A DNA stretch of 64,000 bases from Pleomorphochaeta sp963678575 (GCA_963678575.2 CAXXHV010000002.1:806001-870000); one strand, 5' to 3'. Positions 34,946-44,141 are shown, counted from the stretch's first letter. Notes: a model not told the origin generated them from the letters alone. Made by a program: numbers and translations.

Positions 34946-36295
34946 TTAATAATTATTTAATATTTGTTTTAATTGATTAAATAAACTTTCCATTGAAAAA
35001 AATCTTTTTCCAATTTCAAAATTACTATCTATACTTACTTTTCTTAAATCTTTATTAAATAAATATGAAAAAACCTTGTTTGCTGCTTTTTCAAGTGTTG
35101 ATTTTTCAATATATACTAAATCTGTTTTTTCATTTATTTTATATTCATTACCTAAAGAAATATAATCAAATCCTTTATTTTTTATATCAGTTATAAAAAC
35201 CGGATATTCAAAAACAACCATTGGTTTTTTTGCAAATAATCCTTCTAGAAATTGGTTGCCCCAACCTTCCCAATATGATGGATATGTAATCAAATCACAG
35301 AATACATAAGTATCCCATAAACTATAAGTTTTAGTATTATTTACAATTTTTCTCGAATGAGAAACTCTAGCACTAATTACTTTCAAATCAACATTTTTGC
35401 TTGTGGCATGTTCTTTTAATCTTTTTAAATATGTTCCACTGCTATCATCAGTATCATAACCGGCTAATAATAATACAAAATTTGAATCAGAGTCAAAAAT
35501 TCTATTATCATATATTTTTTTTCCAACAAATAATTGTTTTTTCTTATTAACTTCTGCTATCAAATCAATTGCTAATTCAATAGCTTTTCTATCAACAATT
35601 CTAGTAGCTTGCAAGATTATAATATCTTTTTCTCTTAATCCTATATCTTTTTTAAAATCTTTATTAAAAGAGTCAATTTCCCAAGTTGGTGCATTAAAGT
35701 CAAATACATTTGGAATTATTGTACTTTCTAAATTCTTTCGTTTTAATAATGTATCATGACCTTGTTGGTTGATAACAACATGTTTGTAGTTTTCATTTGT
35801 TGGGGGTAAATATTTTTGAGCGATTTCTTTAGCAAAATTACAGCCATAATGAACTCCAGCTTTTCTTTCCCAGAAAAAGTCGTGATGTTGAGCTAATACT
35901 TTTAAATTTCTACTTTCAATTATTTCTTCTAAGGCAATTGCTAGAGCAATATTCATAGCAACAGACCAAATATTTTGAACAATTACTAATTCTATTTTCT
36001 TGTCATCTATAAAGTCTATAACTATTGGTTTTATTTTATCTACTTCAATTTGTATGTTACTTTTATATGCAGCTTCATTTTCAAAAACAGGTTTATTTTC
36101 AAACGAATATGCATAAAAATCTTTTGCAATTTTACTTATATGATAAAGAGGTGGATAAACAATTTTATTGTTTATCTCTCCCCCTAACATATAAACGTTA
36201 TTATTCATTTTTTCTAATGAAGTTTTCCACTTATCCATTTCAAGTGAAACACCATCAGTGCCACCAATTTTATAATGAATCATTAAAATATTCAT
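34946..36295 (-). CDS. GT4-like glycosyltransferase linked to a sugar phosphorylase operon
   Basis: 449 residues, GT-B fold. The N-terminal domain starts MNILMIHYKIGGTDGVSLEM, with the Gly-rich donor-side turn GTDGVS. The C-terminal domain has DIIILQATRIVDRKAIELAI, FVLLLAGYDTDDSSG, and the EX7E motif EGWGNQFLE, typical of retaining GT4 enzymes. It is cytosolic and the last gene of the minus-strand operon with the GH13_18 phosphorylase (5-bp gap, GAGG site). It probably transfers a sugar to make or modify the glycoside that the operon handles. Donor and acceptor are not identifiable. Confidence 0.8.
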   Translation of the reverse strand: MNILMIHYKIGGTDGVSLEMDKWKTSLEKMNNNVYMLGGEINNKIVYPPLYHISKIAKDFYAYSFENKPVFENEAAYKSNIQIEVDKIKPIVIDFIDDKKIELVIVQNIWSVAMNIALAIALEEIIESRNLKVLAQHHDFFWERKAGVHYGCNFAKEIAQKYLPPTNENYKHVVINQQGHDTLLKRKNLESTIIPNVFDFNAPTWEIDSFNKDFKKDIGLREKDIIILQATRIVDRKAIELAIDLIAEVNKKKQLFVGKKIYDNRIFDSDSNFVLLLAGYDTDDSSGTYLKRLKEHATSKNVDLKVISARVSHSRKIVNNTKTYSLWDTYVFCDLITYPSYWEGWGNQFLEGLFAKKPMVVFEYPVFITDIKNKGFDYISLGNEYKINEKTDLVYIEKSTLEKAANKVFSYLFNKDLRKVSIDSNFEIGKRFFSMESLFNQLKQILNNY

Positions 36296-36300
36296 ATTAC

Positions 36301-37983
36301 TTACCTCTTGTTAATAAGCCAGGCTACTTGATAAGGTTTTAATATACCATCAAAAATATTATTATCTAATAGTTTATAATCTTTATATGATGTTTTGATA
36401 AAATCATCGCTAACATTAGTTAAACAAATAATACTTTCATTATTAATACTTCTTTTTAATGAAAAAATACGCTTATCTAAATTATCAATTATCTCTTGTT
36501 TTGCTAGAGGTGAAAAGCATTTATTATTTTTTCTAAGATCTAATAATTTTTTGTACCCATTAATGATTTTATATCTAGTAGAAGTTTCATCAGAAATTTG
36601 TTTTTCTAATAAATCAAAATTTATTTTTTCTCTATTAATGGATCTGTTTGATTTATTTATTTTCACACCCTCAATCCAATTCCTTGATCCAATTAAACTA
36701 TGAATATAAATTGCTGGAACACCTTTTAATGAGAGTAATATCGATTGGCTTGCAAGAAATCTCTTAATTTCTAAATTTTCATCAGTATTTCCACATATTT
36801 TTAAACCATCAAAATAATTTACATTCATTTCATAAGGACTTTCTTTTCCATTTGATTCTTTTTTATAGGAAACGAAACCGCCAATTTCTTGTACTTTAGT
36901 TGCCATATTTTCGATTTCGCTATCATCAACAATTCCTTTTGCTGGTAATAGCCCAATTCCATCATGACTTGCTAAGAAATTGAAAAAAGTTACTTCATTT
37001 GAAGGAAGTTCTAAAGAGGATACCCAATTTTTAATAATAGATGCATCTTTTTTCCAAAATGTATATAAAGTCAATGGTGGTAATGGGAAATTATATACCA
37101 TTGATGCTTCATTATAACCATTTCCAAAGTAAGAGATATTATCATTATGAGGGACATTAGTTTCAGTAATAATTTTTACATTAACATTTGATAAATCAAT
37201 TATTAATTTGAAAAGTTTTATTATATCGTGCGTTTGTTTATTATGGATACAAGACGTACCTAATTCTTTCCAAATGAAGGCTATAGCATCCAGTCGAATA
37301 AAAGATGCACCCTTTTCAACATAATATGAAAATACATCAATTATTTGCATTAATAGCTCAGGATTTTGATAATTCAGATCAATTTGATCACTTGAAAAAG
37401 TTGTCCAAACTTTTTTCTTCCCTTCTTTTGTATCAAACTCGCTTAATAATTCTAGTGCTCGTGGTCTAAAAACTTTTGAATAATCTTTTGAATCATCACA
37501 AGTAATAAAATAATTATTATAAGGTTGTTTACAATCTAAATAACCTTGAAACCATTTGCTTTTACTTGAAACATGATTTGCGACTAAATCAAACATTAAA
37601 TTAAAATTTTTATTAATTTTTTTTATATCTTCCCAATCTCCAAGCTTGCTGTTTACTTCTTTATAATCGCTAATAGAAAAGCCATCATCAGATGTATATG
37701 GGAAAAATGGTAATATATGAACTGTATTAACAAAGTTTTTTAAATATTTAATTAAAAAATGATTTAAGGTTATTAAAGGCATTTCATTTTTTTTAAAAAT
37801 ACTATCTCCATAGGTAATTAAAAAAGTATCTTTCTCACTAAATTTTTCTTCTCTTGTACTAGACGTATATTTTTTTAATTTATCAATTTTTTTAATAACT
37901 TTTACAGTGTATTCTTGAGCTATCTTATCTCCATAAATCGAAGATAAGATATCATAAATTTTGGTAGTATCATTGAGCATCAT
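36301..37983 (-). CDS. GH13 subfamily 18 glycoside phosphorylase, glucosylglycerate-phosphorylase-like
   Basis: 560 residues, GH13 fold. Conserved regions: FDLVANHVSSKSKW, ASFIRLDAIAFIWKELG (nucleophile Asp), IITETNVPHNDNISYFGNG (acid/base Glu) and NFLASHDGIGLLP (transition-state Asp). The stretch from GTSCIHNKQTHD to NEASMVYNFPLPPLTLY matches, from memory, the YcjM/glucosylglycerate-phosphorylase branch of sucrose-phosphorylase-like enzymes. It would split a glucoside with phosphate to glucose 1-phosphate in the cytosol. It lies directly after the ABC permeases, as in the ycj cluster of E. coli. The exact substrate (glucosylglycerate, sucrose phosphate or other) is not proven. Confidence 0.85.
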   Translation of the reverse strand: MMLNDTTKIYDILSSIYGDKIAQEYTVKVIKKIDKLKKYTSSTREEKFSEKDTFLITYGDSIFKKNEMPLITLNHFLIKYLKNFVNTVHILPFFPYTSDDGFSISDYKEVNSKLGDWEDIKKINKNFNLMFDLVANHVSSKSKWFQGYLDCKQPYNNYFITCDDSKDYSKVFRPRALELLSEFDTKEGKKKVWTTFSSDQIDLNYQNPELLMQIIDVFSYYVEKGASFIRLDAIAFIWKELGTSCIHNKQTHDIIKLFKLIIDLSNVNVKIITETNVPHNDNISYFGNGYNEASMVYNFPLPPLTLYTFWKKDASIIKNWVSSLELPSNEVTFFNFLASHDGIGLLPAKGIVDDSEIENMATKVQEIGGFVSYKKESNGKESPYEMNVNYFDGLKICGNTDENLEIKRFLASQSILLSLKGVPAIYIHSLIGSRNWIEGVKINKSNRSINREKINFDLLEKQISDETSTRYKIINGYKKLLDLRKNNKCFSPLAKQEIIDNLDKRIFSLKRSINNESIICLTNVSDDFIKTSYKDYKLLDNNIFDGILKPYQVAWLINKR

Positions 37984-37984
37984 C

Positions 37985-38953
37985 TTATTCTTTTACTCCA
38001 CCTTCAGTTTTATTTCCAGATAAGAAATTCTGTATTAACATAAATAATATGACAACCGGTACAGCTGTTAATAATGAAGCAGCGCTTATTCTATCCCAGA
38101 TTGCATTTTTTGAAACAAATAAAGCTTTAAGAGCTATTGGTAAAGTATACATATCTGTATAAGATTTTAAGAATACTGATGCAAATAAATATTCATTCCA
38201 AGCAATCATAAAGGAGTAGACCCAGACTGTAGCAATTGCACTGAAACTTAATGGAATAATTATTCTTACAATAGTTTGAAATCTTGAATAACCTTCAATA
38301 AAGGCAGCTTCTTCAATTGAGAAAGGAATAGATCTAAAAGAATTTCCTAACATATAAAGACAAACTGGGAGAGTTTGAACAATATATATTACTATAAGAG
38401 AAAAGGTTGTCCCACTTTCATTAGAAGTTAAGCCTAATGCTGTAGATATTTTATATAGTGGAATTAGTAATAATATTCCACCAACCATATAAACAAATAA
38501 TACACCTCTTTGAATTAATTTTTGCCCTCTATATTTCATTCTCGCTATTGAATATGCTCCAAAAATTGCAATTATTAGAGAGCATAGCGAAGCAATTAAA
38601 GAAAACTTTAACGAATTGAAAAAATATTTAAAGAATGGGAAGACATCGGAAGTATCACTATATTTAGCAATAATTGAAGCTCTTTGTTCTTTAGTTAGAT
38701 TAGGAGTTTCATCTAATAATTTTTTAACTGAAGCAGGCAATTCTACAGCTCCTTGTTCAGATAATCCTAATATTTCTGAGTAAGCACTTGTATTTACTTG
38801 TGTTGGTATTAAAGATGGATTTCCCCAATCCCAAGAAAACTTAAGAGAAGTTGATAACATTTGAATAAATGGAAAAATACTAAATGTTACAATTACTAGA
38901 ACTAGAATCAAAAATCCAAAATTCTTAATACCTTTATATTTTTTATTTACCAT
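37985..38953 (-). CDS. Sugar ABC transporter permease, MalG/UgpE type
   Basis: 322 residues, six membrane helices, BPD_transp_1 family. The EAA loop is EEAAFIEGYSRFQTIVRIIIPLS, which binds the ATPase. An inserted extracytoplasmic segment of about 60 residues follows helix 1 (QVNTSAYSEILGLSEQG region), as in the larger MalG-type permeases. It ends in SGNKTEGGVKE, the usual C-terminus of this clade. Partner of the permease at 38947-39822, which it overlaps by 7 bp. No ATPase gene lies in the operon, so it must use a shared MsmX/UgpC-type ATPase from elsewhere (inference). Confidence 0.9.
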   Translation of the reverse strand: MVNKKYKGIKNFGFLILVLVIVTFSIFPFIQMLSTSLKFSWDWGNPSLIPTQVNTSAYSEILGLSEQGAVELPASVKKLLDETPNLTKEQRASIIAKYSDTSDVFPFFKYFFNSLKFSLIASLCSLIIAIFGAYSIARMKYRGQKLIQRGVLFVYMVGGILLLIPLYKISTALGLTSNESGTTFSLIVIYIVQTLPVCLYMLGNSFRSIPFSIEEAAFIEGYSRFQTIVRIIIPLSFSAIATVWVYSFMIAWNEYLFASVFLKSYTDMYTLPIALKALFVSKNAIWDRISAASLLTAVPVVILFMLIQNFLSGNKTEGGVKE

Positions 38954-39822
38954 TTTAATACCTTCTTAACATATACTAATATTAATCCAACTAATAAACT
39001 AAATTGGATTACAACAAGTGCCGAACCTTGTCCTAAGTCCATATTCCCAGTAAATGCTTTAAAATACGTATAGACTGAAAGAACTTTAACATTATCTGTT
39101 AACAAATATACTTCTTCAAATTTATTAAAATTCCAAATAAATCTTAAAAGAACAATTGAACCTAATACAAAGTAAAGTTCTGGAATTGTTATAGACCAAA
39201 ATTTTCTAATTGCGCCTGCTCCGTCAATTTCTGCAGCTTCATATAATGTATTATCAATAGTTTGAAGCCTTGATAAAATCATTAAATATGTAAAAGGGAA
39301 CGCTTTCCACATACTAAATATTACAGCAACCCACATAGCATATCTAGGATCACTTATTAAATTGAATCTAGTAGCAGATAGATGAAATACATCAACAATT
39401 AAATGCATGAATATTCCATTTACTGGATCAAAAAAGAATTGCCAAGAGTATACAGTTGAAATAACTGGAGCAACATATGGTAGCAATACTAAGGATCTAA
39501 CAATTGCTCTACCAGGAAATTTTTTATTCATTACTAGAGCAACAATTAGGCCCATTATTGTTGTGAGAATTGTAGTTGCAATTACAAAGAAAAAAGTAAT
39601 TCCGACAGAAGCCCAAAAAGTTGAATCACTTAAGACATTAATATAATTCTTTAATCCAATATAAAAAGTGTCTCCATTCATTTTTACATCAAAGAAACTT
39701 AAATAAATGTTATAAAATATTGGATATATAATAAGTAATCCAATGATTATAATTGAAGGTAATACTAATTTAACGCCAAGTCTTGAATCTTTTTGTTGTA
39801 GCGTAAGTTTAGTTATAGCCAT
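38947..39822 (-). CDS. Sugar ABC transporter permease, MalF/UgpA type
   Basis: 291 residues, six membrane helices, BPD_transp_1 family. Blocks: LVLPSIIIIGLLIIYPIFYN (helix 1), the LVLLPYVAPVISTVYSWQFF region, and the EAA loop YEAAEIDGAGAIRKFWSITI. It starts with GGGGAG about 9 nt upstream. Together with the next gene it makes the inner-membrane channel for the sugar bound by the protein encoded at 39895-41280. Confidence 0.9.
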   Translation of the reverse strand: MAITKLTLQQKDSRLGVKLVLPSIIIIGLLIIYPIFYNIYLSFFDVKMNGDTFYIGLKNYINVLSDSTFWASVGITFFFVIATTILTTIMGLIVALVMNKKFPGRAIVRSLVLLPYVAPVISTVYSWQFFFDPVNGIFMHLIVDVFHLSATRFNLISDPRYAMWVAVIFSMWKAFPFTYLMILSRLQTIDNTLYEAAEIDGAGAIRKFWSITIPELYFVLGSIVLLRFIWNFNKFEEVYLLTDNVKVLSVYTYFKAFTGNMDLGQGSALVVIQFSLLVGLILVYVKKVLKW

Positions 39823-39847
39823 TCTAATAACTCCCCTTTTTTTGTTA

Positions 39848-39879
39848 ATTGTAGGAGAAAATATTTTTTCTCCTACAAT
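39848..39879 (-). repeat. Intercistronic stem-loop after the binding-protein gene
   Basis: 13-14-bp perfect stem ATTGTAGGAGAAA (39848-39860) with TTTCTCCTACAAT (39867-39879), located between the binding-protein stop and the first permease. A short A/T loop separates the arms; no T-run on the minus strand. Confidence 0.8.
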
Positions 39880-39894
39880 CTAATACATAAACTA

Positions 39895-41280
39895 TTAATT
39901 TAATTTATTAATTTCTTTTGTTGCCCATTCCATTGCAGAATCTATATCAAGACCTTCTTGAGTATATTTATATAGCATTTGAGGTATAATTTGTTGTGCA
40001 GTAACTTGGTCTGCTTTTTCAATCTTAATACCATCAACAATAGAGAAACTCTTAATATTTTGCATACCATCAACTATTTCACTAATAGATTCTTTTCCAT
40101 ATTTAGATAATACAGTGTTATCTAAGAATTCATCAGTATCAGCGATTCCTTTAATAACAGGATTCATTCCACCTGGTGCCATGTGTAAGAAAGTTATATA
40201 AGAATTTGGTTCATATAAATATTCTATGAACTTTTTAGCTGCTTCAGTTTTAGCACTATCGCTTTGATTTATAATAGATAATGAAACAATTGTTCCATAA
40301 GATGCTGATTCTGTGTTTTTAATAGTAGGAACCATTGCTGTGTATTTTGCTAAATCAGGATCGAATTGTGAACCTTCTAAATCACTAAAGTTTTCACTAG
40401 TAAGAGAGGAAGCAGCTGCTTCTTGAATAGCTAAATCATCCATAATATAAGTTGAATAGAAGAACATAGCCATTTTACCTTGTAAATAATAATCCCTGGC
40501 TCTCCAAGTTTGTGGTCCTGGTGGATTATATTTTGCTAACTCACCATAAAATTGAATTGCTTCTTTCATTTCTGGAGTATTTAGTGTTAAGTTTCCATTT
40601 TTATCATAAAGAGATGCACCATTTGATTGTGCTATTGGTGTAAAACATTGCTCTGTGAAATTTTCTGCTTTTGTTCCAACTAAAATACCATAAGTATTTT
40701 TGCTTGGATTGTAGAAAGCTCTTGCAGCTTTTTTAATATTTTCCCAGGTTGTTGGTGGTTCTAATCCAGCAACTTCAAACCAATCAGTTCTATACCATAA
40801 TCCTTGTAGCCAACCATGGAATGGAATACCATAAGCTTCTGAATTTGCAGATTCGTTCATTTTTAATGCACCATCGAAAAATTTATCTCTTCCGATTGAA
40901 TTGATTACATCTTTGTTTGCATTAACATTAACTAAACCATCGGCTCCAAATGATACAATAGTATTTGCAGCACCTTCAACTAAAGTTGGTAAAGTTTTTG
41001 CGTTAGCAGCTGTAGCCATTTGTGAAGTCAAATCATTTTCATCAACAGCAATTAATTTTACATTAATATCTGGATTTAATACCTCAAAGGTGTCAATCAA
41101 TAATTGTATTGTTGATTGTCTATCAGTTTGAGTTTGAGAAGTCCAATATTCTATAGTTACTGGTTCCTTTTTTACTTCTGCTTGAGTAATTGTGCTAGTT
41201 TCATTTTGTCCATTTGCAAAAATTGATGTTGTTGCAAGTAATACAAGAGCAGAACAAATTCCAAATTTTATTAATTTCAT
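39895..41280 (-). CDS. Sugar ABC transporter substrate-binding protein, extracellular family 1
   Basis: 461 residues. Signal peptide ends in TTSIFANGQNET with probable cleavage after FA; no lipobox Cys in position. The mature protein is an SBP_bac_1 (MalE/UgpB-like) fold with TIEYWTSQTQTDRQST, FEVLNPDINVKLI, YGIPFHGWLQGLWYRTDWF and GKMAMFFYSTYIM. It captures a saccharide, probably the glucoside cleaved by the GH13_18 enzyme of the same operon. TAGGAGG lies 5 nt before the ATG. It follows lacI by 83 bp and is followed by a strong stem-loop. Confidence 0.92.
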   Translation of the reverse strand: MKLIKFGICSALVLLATTSIFANGQNETSTITQAEVKKEPVTIEYWTSQTQTDRQSTIQLLIDTFEVLNPDINVKLIAVDENDLTSQMATAANAKTLPTLVEGAANTIVSFGADGLVNVNANKDVINSIGRDKFFDGALKMNESANSEAYGIPFHGWLQGLWYRTDWFEVAGLEPPTTWENIKKAARAFYNPSKNTYGILVGTKAENFTEQCFTPIAQSNGASLYDKNGNLTLNTPEMKEAIQFYGELAKYNPPGPQTWRARDYYLQGKMAMFFYSTYIMDDLAIQEAAASSLTSENFSDLEGSQFDPDLAKYTAMVPTIKNTESASYGTIVSLSIINQSDSAKTEAAKKFIEYLYEPNSYITFLHMAPGGMNPVIKGIADTDEFLDNTVLSKYGKESISEIVDGMQNIKSFSIVDGIKIEKADQVTAQQIIPQMLYKYTQEGLDIDSAMEWATKEINKLN

Positions 41281-41363
41281 AAAATCCTCCTATCCTTTTT
41301 TTTATATGTTTTTTTGTAGGCATACTGAGCCTATAATTAACTAAATTATTGTTGTGATAGTAA

Positions 41364-42362
41364 TTATATGAGAGTTTTTCTCACAATAATCTTTGGTGTT
41401 ATACTAACTTCATCTTTCATGTCAAATAAAAATTCATGCTTTGATGGGTTTATTCTGCTTAATAAATAATTCACAGCAATTTGACATTTTAGCTCAATTG
41501 ATTGGTCTAATGTTGTAAGAGCTAAAAGTGATGCAATTGGCATGTTATCAAACCCCATAATTCCAACATCTTGTGGAATCGAATAATTGTTTTCCATAAG
41601 ATATCTATATCCTCCAGCTGCCATATCATCACAACCAAAAAATATAGCTTCAGGAGGTGTTTTTAAACTCATTAATTGCTTAGTTGCCTCATAGCCCCCT
41701 TCTGATGACAATTCAACACTGACATGATATTTTTCACTAAATGGAATATTTTGGGTTTCTAATGCACTTTTAAAACCCATATATCTATCTCTTATATGTT
41801 CATCAAAAGGTTTCCAACTAACAAAAGCTAAATTATGATAGCCTCTAGAAAGTAAATATAATGCGGCATCATTGCATCCAATAAAATTATTATTATGTAT
41901 ACTGAATTCACCTTTACATCTGGTTTGTAAAAGTACTATTGGAATTTGATTTAATTCAAAAAATTTTCTAGCATTTTCATCAACTAAAGCAGCGCTAATA
42001 ATTAAGCCATCAATTTTTTTTAAATATTCAGGATGTTGATTGAAATAACTATTTATATATTGTCTTTTCTTTATATCAAAAACTAATAATTGATAGTTTG
42101 TGTCAGATAACAACTCACTAATGCTACCAATGAGAGAAGACGCAAATACTGATTTTGGATTAGAGATTGTTAATCCAATTATCGTATTTGATTTTTTTCT
42201 TCTGCTTTCATTTATAGAAAATCCTAGTTTATCAAGTTGAGACAAAACAGTTTCCCGAGTATTTTTATTAACTAGCTCAGGATGATTAATCACTCTAGAT
42301 AAAGTACTTGGACTTACTCCTAGCTTTTGTGAAAGATTTCTTACTGTTAATTTCTTATCCAT
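41364..42362 (-). CDS. LacI-family transcriptional regulator of the sugar phosphorylase operon
   Basis: 332 residues from ATG at 42362 (MDKKLTVRNLSQKLG), the normal LacI-family start. A longer frame to 42398 would begin inside a perfect -35 box. Helix-turn-helix LSQKLGVSPSTLSRVINHP (about 8-26) with hinge TVLSQLDKLGFSINE, then a periplasmic-binding-protein-like effector domain with TIIGLTISNPKSVFASSLIG and PEAIFFGCDDMAAGGY. It likely represses its own gene and the downstream operon until a sugar binds. Two identical palindromes TGAAATGTTTCA, a typical LacI-family operator shape, lie upstream. The mRNA is predicted leaderless. Confidence 0.92.
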   Translation of the reverse strand: MDKKLTVRNLSQKLGVSPSTLSRVINHPELVNKNTRETVLSQLDKLGFSINESRRKKSNTIIGLTISNPKSVFASSLIGSISELLSDTNYQLLVFDIKKRQYINSYFNQHPEYLKKIDGLIISAALVDENARKFFELNQIPIVLLQTRCKGEFSIHNNNFIGCNDAALYLLSRGYHNLAFVSWKPFDEHIRDRYMGFKSALETQNIPFSEKYHVSVELSSEGGYEATKQLMSLKTPPEAIFFGCDDMAAGGYRYLMENNYSIPQDVGIMGFDNMPIASLLALTTLDQSIELKCQIAVNYLLSRINPSKHEFLFDMKDEVSITPKIIVRKTLI

Positions 42363-42368
42363 GTGTGA

Positions 42369-42398
42369 ATAATAAAATTTATTATAAGCATTTGTCAA
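42369..42398 (-). promoter_or_regulatory. lacI promoter, predicted leaderless start
   Basis: Minus strand: TTGACA (42398-42393, exact consensus), 18-nt spacer, TATTAT (42374-42369), then 6 nt to the ATG at 42362. No Shine-Dalgarno sequence fits between. Confidence 0.7.
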
Positions 42399-42429
42399 AT
42401 TTAATATAGCATGTTTCTTATAGAATAAC

Positions 42430-42447
42430 TGAAATGTTTCATAATAT
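42430..42447. promoter_or_regulatory. Candidate LacI-family operator, copy 1
   Basis: TGAAATGTTTCA (42430-42441) is an inverted repeat TGAAA-N2-TTTCA followed by TAATAT. The 18-bp sequence is identical to the copy at 42548-42565. It lies 32 bp upstream of the lacI -35 box. Confidence 0.65.
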
Positions 42448-42547
42448 AGTTGTGATTATATTATTTAATTCTTTATATAGTAAATAAATATAAAAAATTG
42501 TTAGGAAGCTGTAAAATTTGAATATTAGGATTTAGGAAAAATTATAT

Positions 42548-42565
42548 TGAAATGTTTCATAATAT
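42548..42565. promoter_or_regulatory. Candidate LacI-family operator, copy 2
   Basis: Same 18 bp as the copy at 42430, with the palindrome TGAAATGTTTCA at 42548-42559. The copies are 118 bp apart start to start, close to eleven helical turns, so looping between them is possible. Confidence 0.65.
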
Positions 42566-42591
42566 TGAATTGGGGATATCATTAATTTATA

Positions 42592-42619
42592 TAAAAAAAA
42601 GGCCTAAAGACCTTTTTTT
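42592..42619 (-). terminator. Terminator overlapping the phosphatase stop codon
   Basis: Nine-bp stem of A-run plus GG with CC plus T-run around 42592-42619. On the minus strand it reads AAAAAAAGG...CCTTTTTTTT and includes the TAG stop of the phosphatase gene, so the terminator is folded into the coding end. Confidence 0.75.
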
Positions 42620-43065
42620 ACGATGAAGTTTAATAAAGTAGTGCACCCAAGATATATATCAGCATAAGTTTCTTTAAAGTTATTTGTATACCAAGGATCT
42701 CTAATATCCCTAGTTATATCTGAATAAGATAACAATAAAGAAATTTTATTATAATCTGACTTATCAATTATTTTTTTAAGATTATAAACATTATTTTTAT
42801 CCATACAAATAAGATAATCGTATTCTTTTGCTATCTCTTTAGTGATTTGATAAGCTTTGTGTTCAATTATTTGAATATTATGTTTTTTTAAAACACTTAC
42901 TGTTCCATAATGGGGAGGCATTGATAGTTCTTCCCTACTTGTCGCACTTGACTCAATTTGAAAATAAGAATCAAGACTTTTTTCTTTAACTAGATGAGAA
43001 AAAATACTTTGAGCCATGGGGCTTCTACAGATATTACCATGGCAAACAAACATTACTTTAACCAT
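42604..43065 (-). CDS. Low-molecular-weight protein tyrosine phosphatase
   Basis: 153 residues. P-loop VCHGNICRSPMA with catalytic Cys8 and Arg14 (CX5R), the ISSSA-like region QIESSATSREE, and the general acid Asp in RDIRDPWYTNNF. It removes phosphate from protein tyrosines (or arginines) in the cytosol; such enzymes often sit in regulatory or polysaccharide loci, but no tyrosine kinase is seen here. It overlaps aroB by 8 bp and ends within a terminator, so the pair is a small operon. The substrate is unknown. Confidence 0.93.
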   Translation of the reverse strand: MVKVMFVCHGNICRSPMAQSIFSHLVKEKSLDSYFQIESSATSREELSMPPHYGTVSVLKKHNIQIIEHKAYQITKEIAKEYDYLICMDKNNVYNLKKIIDKSDYNKISLLLSYSDITRDIRDPWYTNNFKETYADIYLGCTTLLNFIVKKGL

Positions 43066-44134
43066 TATTACATCCTATTGGATTACTAATAACTAAATTC
43101 ATAATTGTATTTTTAGATAAACCTGTTAATACATATTTACCTTGATTTTCCATTAAAACAAATTGAACTACACCATCTCTCTTTTTTTTATCTTTTTGAA
43201 TTGTATTATAGAAATCCATCCATTCTCCTCTACCTATTTTATAATCAATATCATAATTGTAAGCTTTGAATAAACGAATGGCATGAAGGGCAAAATTTTC
43301 ATCAATAATTTTTAATTCTAAACTGGCTTCAAGAGCTCTAACACAGCCCCAGGCAACAGCTTCACCATGAGAGAATTTTGAGAACCTTCCACAAGATTCT
43401 AATGCATGAGCGAAAGTATGCCCTAAATTTAATGCTTGTCTAATTCCTAATTTTTCTTCAGGGTCTTTTTCTATATAATCTTTTTTTACTTCTAAACTCA
43501 TTTGTAATAAACTTAATAAAGTATTTTCATCTCGTAATAAAATTTGACTTTTTCTTGAAATCAGAAATTTATGTAGATTTTCATCTTTTGAAAGTAATGC
43601 ATGCTTGAGAACTTCTGCTAACCCATTATGATATTCTCTCTCACTTAAACTTTTTAATAGTTGAGGACAAATAAGTACTTCTTTAGCGGGGTAAAAGGAC
43701 CCAACAAGGTTTTTAGCTCCCATAAAATCACAGCCGGTTTTACCACCTAATGTTGCATCAACCATACATAATAAGGATGTTGGAACTAAAATAACTTTAC
43801 AGCCCCTCATATATATTGAAGCAGCAAAAGCCGCTAAATCACAAACTACGCCACCACCAAATCCAATAATGTAGTCATCTCTAGATAATCCTTCTTCTAC
43901 AGATACTCTCAATATTTTTTCAACTGAAGCTAAAGTTTTTGATTTTTCTCCTGCATTTAATATAATATTAGTTGGAGGTAGTCTTTTAAATAAATTTGCT
44001 GTATTTGAATCAGCAACCCACAAAGCTTTATTACCAAAAGCAGCAAGTTTGGAAGAGAGATCATTTAAATCATTTAAATAGCTAACATGAGTTTCTTTTC
44101 CACAAGATAATTTTACATTCATTATTTCATTCAT
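43058..44134 (-). CDS. aroB: 3-Dehydroquinate synthase
   Basis: 358 residues. NAD+ and metal-binding signatures: FGGGVVCDLAAFAASIYMRG, VPTSLLCMVDATLGGKTGCD, NLVGSFYPAKEVLICPQLL, GLAEVLKHALL (Glu ligand), NLGHTFAHALE (His ligand) and FSHGEAVAWG (His ligand). It makes 3-dehydroquinate from DAHP, step two of the shikimate pathway. No Shine-Dalgarno sequence precedes the ATG; an extended -10 box ends 7 nt upstream, so a leaderless mRNA is likely. Divergent from the cysteine desulfurase gene. Confidence 0.95.
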   Translation of the reverse strand: MNEIMNVKLSCGKETHVSYLNDLNDLSSKLAAFGNKALWVADSNTANLFKRLPPTNIILNAGEKSKTLASVEKILRVSVEEGLSRDDYIIGFGGGVVCDLAAFAASIYMRGCKVILVPTSLLCMVDATLGGKTGCDFMGAKNLVGSFYPAKEVLICPQLLKSLSEREYHNGLAEVLKHALLSKDENLHKFLISRKSQILLRDENTLLSLLQMSLEVKKDYIEKDPEEKLGIRQALNLGHTFAHALESCGRFSKFSHGEAVAWGCVRALEASLELKIIDENFALHAIRLFKAYNYDIDYKIGRGEWMDFYNTIQKDKKKRDGVVQFVLMENQGKYVLTGLSKNTIMNLVISNPIGCNNG

Positions 44135-44141
44135 ATTTTTA

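Noticed and set aside
41317..41333. TAGGC-N7-GCCTA inverted repeat between lacI and the binding-protein gene
   Set aside because: Only 5-bp arms, no T-run on the minus strand, and unlike the TGAAATGTTTCA operators; could be chance.
34946..42398. Sugar ABC operon taken as incomplete because no ATPase gene is present
   Set aside because: MalFG-type importers without a local ATPase are common and share an MsmX/UgpC-type ATPase; nothing else in the operon looks deleted.
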